A DNA stretch of 64,000 nt from Sclerotinia nivalis. Taxonomy: Eukaryota; Ascomycota; Leotiomycetes; Helotiales; Sclerotiniaceae. The translations under genes were made by a program, and so were the position numbers. Location of the stretch: NCBI GenBank assembly GCA_029531795.1, contig JAPEIS010000012.1, positions 868,001 to 932,000 of the forward strand, given 5' to 3'. Below are positions 60,448 to 64,000 of this stretch, piece after piece. Positions within the stretch are counted from its first letter, which is position 1; each line of letters starts with the position of its first letter. Under the pieces are notes generated by a model. That model searched no databases and was not told the origin of the DNA. It saw nothing but the letters and a program-made list of their open reading frames with translations.

Positions 60448-63400
60448 ATGCCGCCGTTCTTTTCGTAAGTGAAAATGTTCATTTTCAAACCGTGCCACCT
60501 GACATTCTTAGGCCAAGAAAACCAAAGGCACCTGTTCGTATTGATACAGAGCAACAGGTTGCCAACTCGCGCTATTATACAGCTTTCAAAGTTGTCTTGA
60601 AGATTACAGTCATTGCTCTCGTCATTTGCATTGCTTTCTTGCCATCAGTAGCACTTCGCAATAAGCACAAACAGCATTCGGGCGAACCTGTTGTGAAAGA
60701 TTTGGAACATCCTACCAATTTTGATATCTCGACCGAGCTCGAACGTCAAGTCACCCATGTTCCAATTCGCTTTGTGAAAACTGCCAAGCTACTTGTTCAA
60801 AAATTACGCATTCGAGACTCGACATCGGATGAGTCGACGAATCCCTCTGCCAGCGAACAGGTTGAACGATCCGAGGATGTGACTGATGATACTGCGGACG
60901 GTATCCAATATGGCGATTATACACTTGGTGGCTCGACACACCAAGCCAAGTCCGAAATCGAACAGTTGCAACATTGTTCTGCGGAGATAAAAAGTAGAAA
61001 CGGAGGAAGGTGTCCCCCACGACCAATTCTCCCAACTAGGGATGATGATCGTGTAATTCCTGGACGTTGTTCTTGGCAAGAACGACGCAAGTATGGCGGA
61101 AAGTGTGGTCCCCGTAAGTGGCGACTTACGCCTCGCTCCTTGATCGTGAGCGGAGATGATGCTCCTCCCTCAGCTGTACCTCGTGACAGCAAGCACTTCA
61201 ATCAGCCAAGGAGTACGTCGTCAACGTCAACACCCACACCCACACACATGCCCACGTCCACGCACACGCTCCAGCTTATTAACACTTGTTCTTACGAAAG
61301 TGCGGTCAAGAATGGAGGAAGATGTCCTCATGGGTTGGTAAATGGACAAAAGCCAGCAGGAAACAAACCAATTTCTATCTCCATCAAAGCAGAACCTCGT
61401 GAACCCAATACAGCACAACAGCCGCGTGAAGCAGCAGTAGGTGAGGAGAACAAAGTCAACTACAAGCCTTATCGGGCTGATGTATGCAAACCTCGTTGGA
61501 TTCGTACTACTGATGGCTGGTGTATTTATCGAAGTGGCTTTGGACCTGATGACGACAAACCGGACTTTTATCCACCCATGTCTAAAATGTTGGTATCATC
61601 AAAACAACGGCGCCATGAAGCGGCAGTAAACGAGGAGACTAAACTCGAACCCAGACCATATCGGGCTGATTCGTGTCCAGAATTCTGGGTTCATACCACT
61701 GACGGTTGGTGTTATTATCGCGGCTCATCGAGTCGACCGCTGGGATTTTGGGGACCTGAGTCTAAGAAATTGGTATCTTCAGAACAAAAACGTCGTGATG
61801 TAGCTATGAGCGATGAGAGCGGAGGCATAACTGCAGCCTATCCGAACGATTCATTTCGTTGGCTTGTTAGCGTTGAAGACGTGTGTGTTCCTCGGAGCGT
61901 ATTTTCGGCTGATGAGGATGAACCGGGATATTATTTCGGAGCTCATTCACCTTTTTATTCAGAAATTTATTCACCTGAGTCTATGAGGTCAGAACTGCCA
62001 GAACAATGTGTCGGCGTAGCCTTTCCGGCTGCGGCGCATTGGTGTCCATCGCCTTGGTATCACGATGATCAGGATAACTGGTGCTTTTATGTTTGGCAGG
62101 ACAGTGAAGATACATCTAAGAGATCTTTTCCAGAGCCTCTGGGCCCAGAGCGTCAACCTCGGGGTGAAGCTGTGAAGAATGAGGTCAAAGGTATGAGCGG
62201 AGACTATCCTGCTGATTCATGTCCATCTCCTTGGACTTACGTTGATGGCAAATGCATTTTCAATTGGCAAGACGGTGATGAGCCACTCAAAGTCTCTTTT
62301 TCAGGGTCTAGTAGACCACAGCGTCAACCTCTCGGTGAAGCTATAAAAAATGAGGTCAAAGGTATGAGCGGAGACTATCCGGCTGATTCATGTCCATCTC
62401 CTTGGACTTACGTTGATGGCAAATGCATTTACAATTGGCAAGATGGTGATGAGCCACTTAAGGTTTCTTTTTCGGGGCCTTCAAGTCCACAGCGTCAACC
62501 TCGTGGTGAAATTAGAAGCCAGAAGACCCAAGTCACTTCGGCGCTGACCCCGGCGCGTACCTCTACCTCCGCCTTTAACTCTACGTCTACCTCTGCCTCT
62601 ATCTCTGCCACCACCACTATCGTTATCGCTCTTCCCACGGCTGGAGCGTGTGATCCCCCTTGGATCCGCGCTATGGATGGCCGATGTTTCTTCGACCCCA
62701 ATTATCAACGCGAGCATCCTCACGACCCCTTGTCCCGCCCTCGCAATCCAATACGTCAACGACGTGGTGAAGTTCCAAGCGAAAAGCGTGGTGTTGCTCC
62801 TAGTTGGCAAGCTGAATCATGTGAGCTGCCTTGGATTCATACCTCTGATGGCTGGTGTATATACAGACCAGGATACAAGCATGGGACACAGAATTCTTTG
62901 CCTGGTGCTCCAGCGCAATTTAATACCACAAATCAATCGAATTCTACAGCACAATCAACCGTCACAGAACAATCAACCGTCACAGAACAATCAACCTCCA
63001 CAGAACAAGCGACTGTCACAGAGCAATCAAATTCTGCAGCGCCAGTTGCGCAACCAACCATCACAGATCAACCAACTGACACAGAAATCTTCCACTGCAT
63101 TAATGATTTACAAGGAAATCTTAAATGTGGTAAGTTTTTACAGGAAGATACAAAGTTTTCATCAGTTCATAATCGTCGAGGTTTCTGGCCCGACGATTGG
63201 GTACCACAAATAGAAGATGATTGCGACCGTTTTCTTGGAAACACATATATGCACTACCAATGCCTTCAATCAGTCAAACACAAAAACATCGGCCTCAAAC
63301 TAATCATGGTCTTCCTCATTCTTGCCGGTTTCGGTTCCCTCGTCTTCCTCATCATTACTTGTGTCAATCGAGCTGCACGTCCTAAAGCCCAGCCTTTTAG

Positions 63401-64000
63401 GCAGGTGAGCGGGATTATAGGTGCACATGGAATGACGGAACATACAACATCCATGTGTGGAAATTATCCCTGGAATAGCCCGGCAAATGCGAAACCAATG
63501 AGCGGACAGAGATGGACCCGAAGTCCTCCAGCTTACGATCCCATGAGACAAATGACGCCCGATCATTCAGGTAGTCTAGTCGCTTGTTCCCGAGATCGCA
63601 ATTGTGCAAGTGGTAGCTCGGGGTCCAATAGGACGGATAATTGGATTCGTAAACTGTGCAATAGATGTTTTAAGAGTCGAAGTCATTCGTCGCTTTCGGA
63701 ACATTCGCAAATGGTGGGTGGGCTTGGAAATGGAATTCTTCGTCCAAGGAGTGATGATCATAGGATTGATACGCTTAAATTGCCAAATGTAAATTTGGCG
63801 ACGGTTAGGAGGGCAAATGGTTTGGTTCTTAGTGAGGAGAATGGTCATTTGAATGCTAGTGCTGAGAGCGCGGATACGGTGGTTATAGGGAGTGATTTTG
63901 GGAGGGCTGGGGGAAGGGGTTCGGGTTCGGGTTCGGCTGTTGGTTTGCATGGGGGTTCTTCGGGTGGTTGTTCTGGTGTGGCTGGTGCTGAGGTGGGAGT
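60448..64000 (+). CDS. Large two-pass membrane protein with Cys/Trp repeat ectodomain (3' end outside window)
   Basis: Exon 1 (60448-60464, MPPFFS) joins exon 2 (60512 onward), which stays open to base 64000, giving at least 1168 codons without a stop. A hydrophobic helix at residues 37-54 (ITVIALVICIAFLPSVAL) and a second at 936-957 (LIMVFLILAGFGSLVFLIIT core) enclose a ~880-residue segment I predict to be extracellular or luminal. That segment has three C-x11-C units ending GG[RK]C (first Cys 161, 192, 265), then eight units of about 57-63 residues built on C-x3-W...D-G-x-C-[IFY]-[YF] (first position 331 to 776). Ser/Thr-rich linkers lie between units six and seven and after unit eight (TVTEQS repeats). 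The tail after the second helix is Ser/Gly/Arg-rich and disordered. I recognise no known family; a cell-wall sensor or adhesion role is only a guess. Confidence 0.85.
62181..62508 (+). repeat. 171-bp in-frame tandem duplication inside the repeat membrane-protein gene
   Basis: The copy starting at 62181 (GAGGTCAAAGGTATGAGCGG) recurs at 62352, a period of 171 bp or 57 codons. The two are nearly identical until about 62508. Differences are few and mostly silent or conservative (for example FNW versus YNW). It corresponds to repeat units five and six. Confidence 0.93.

Noticed and set aside
63126..63145. GTAAGT...ACAG pair inside the repeat membrane-protein gene
   Set aside because: Looks like splice signals but encloses only about 14 nt, too short for an intron; the frame is open through it.

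Overview
The window is fungal nuclear DNA, best explained as a filamentous ascomycete of the Leotiomycetes, probably Sclerotiniaceae (Botrytis/Sclerotinia/Monilinia type). This is an inference from protein content, short spliceosomal introns of about 45-75 nt with CTAAC-like branch sites, AT-rich intergenic DNA full of homopolymers and microsatellites, and single-gene transcription units. No species can be named from sequence alone. There are no bacterial operons, CRISPR arrays, rRNA genes or intact transposons.

Layout, left to right. 1-4120: AT-rich non-coding. 4121-7753 (-): three-exon coiled-coil protein. 7754-13070: non-coding except an intron-containing tRNA-Met(CAT) at 11424-11533. 13071-14359 (-): S-adenosylmethionine synthetase, head-to-head with the GPN-loop GTPase 3 gene (15453-16446, +). 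17085-17747 (-): APQ12-like membrane protein. 18610-21523 (-): replication initiation factor Sld3, head-to-head with the HOG-pathway MAPKKK Ssk2/Os-4 (23247-27361, +). 28589-30165 (+): Git1-like major facilitator. 32108-33129 (+): secreted protein with a G1-peptidase fold that seems to lack both catalytic residues. 34194-36010 (-): Mep/Amt ammonium transporter. 36011-42163: 6 kb gene desert with simple repeats and a mutated direct repeat. 42164-44174 (-): ASNSD1-like protein, head-to-head with a Vps9/CUE Rab5 exchange factor (44636-47243, +). 47678-50281 (+): conserved fungal protein of unknown function. 51068-52126 (+): decayed haloacid dehalogenase gene. 52392-55255 (-) and 57801-60025 (+): two divergent Zn(II)2Cys6 transcription factors. 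60448 to the window end (+): large two-pass membrane protein, still open at base 64000, with an array of cysteine/tryptophan repeats.

Most genes are housekeeping or signalling genes with no obvious common pathway. Loose themes are nitrogen and sulphur metabolism (ammonium transporter, SAM synthetase), stress signalling (Ssk2), replication (Sld3) and endosomal traffic (Vps9).

The strongest candidate for something undescribed is the last gene. Its predicted ectodomain holds three C-x11-C units ending GG[RK]C, then eight roughly 57-63 residue units built on C-x3-W...DG-x-C, two of which are a near-identical 171 bp tandem duplication. Other points of interest are the catalytically dead G1-peptidase homologue with a hairpin upstream, the fresh-looking dehalogenase pseudogene, complementary C14/G20 tracts flanking SSK2, and a C-to-G compositional switch inside several genes.

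All gene structures were spliced by eye using reading frame, splice consensus and family conservation. UTRs were not defined.
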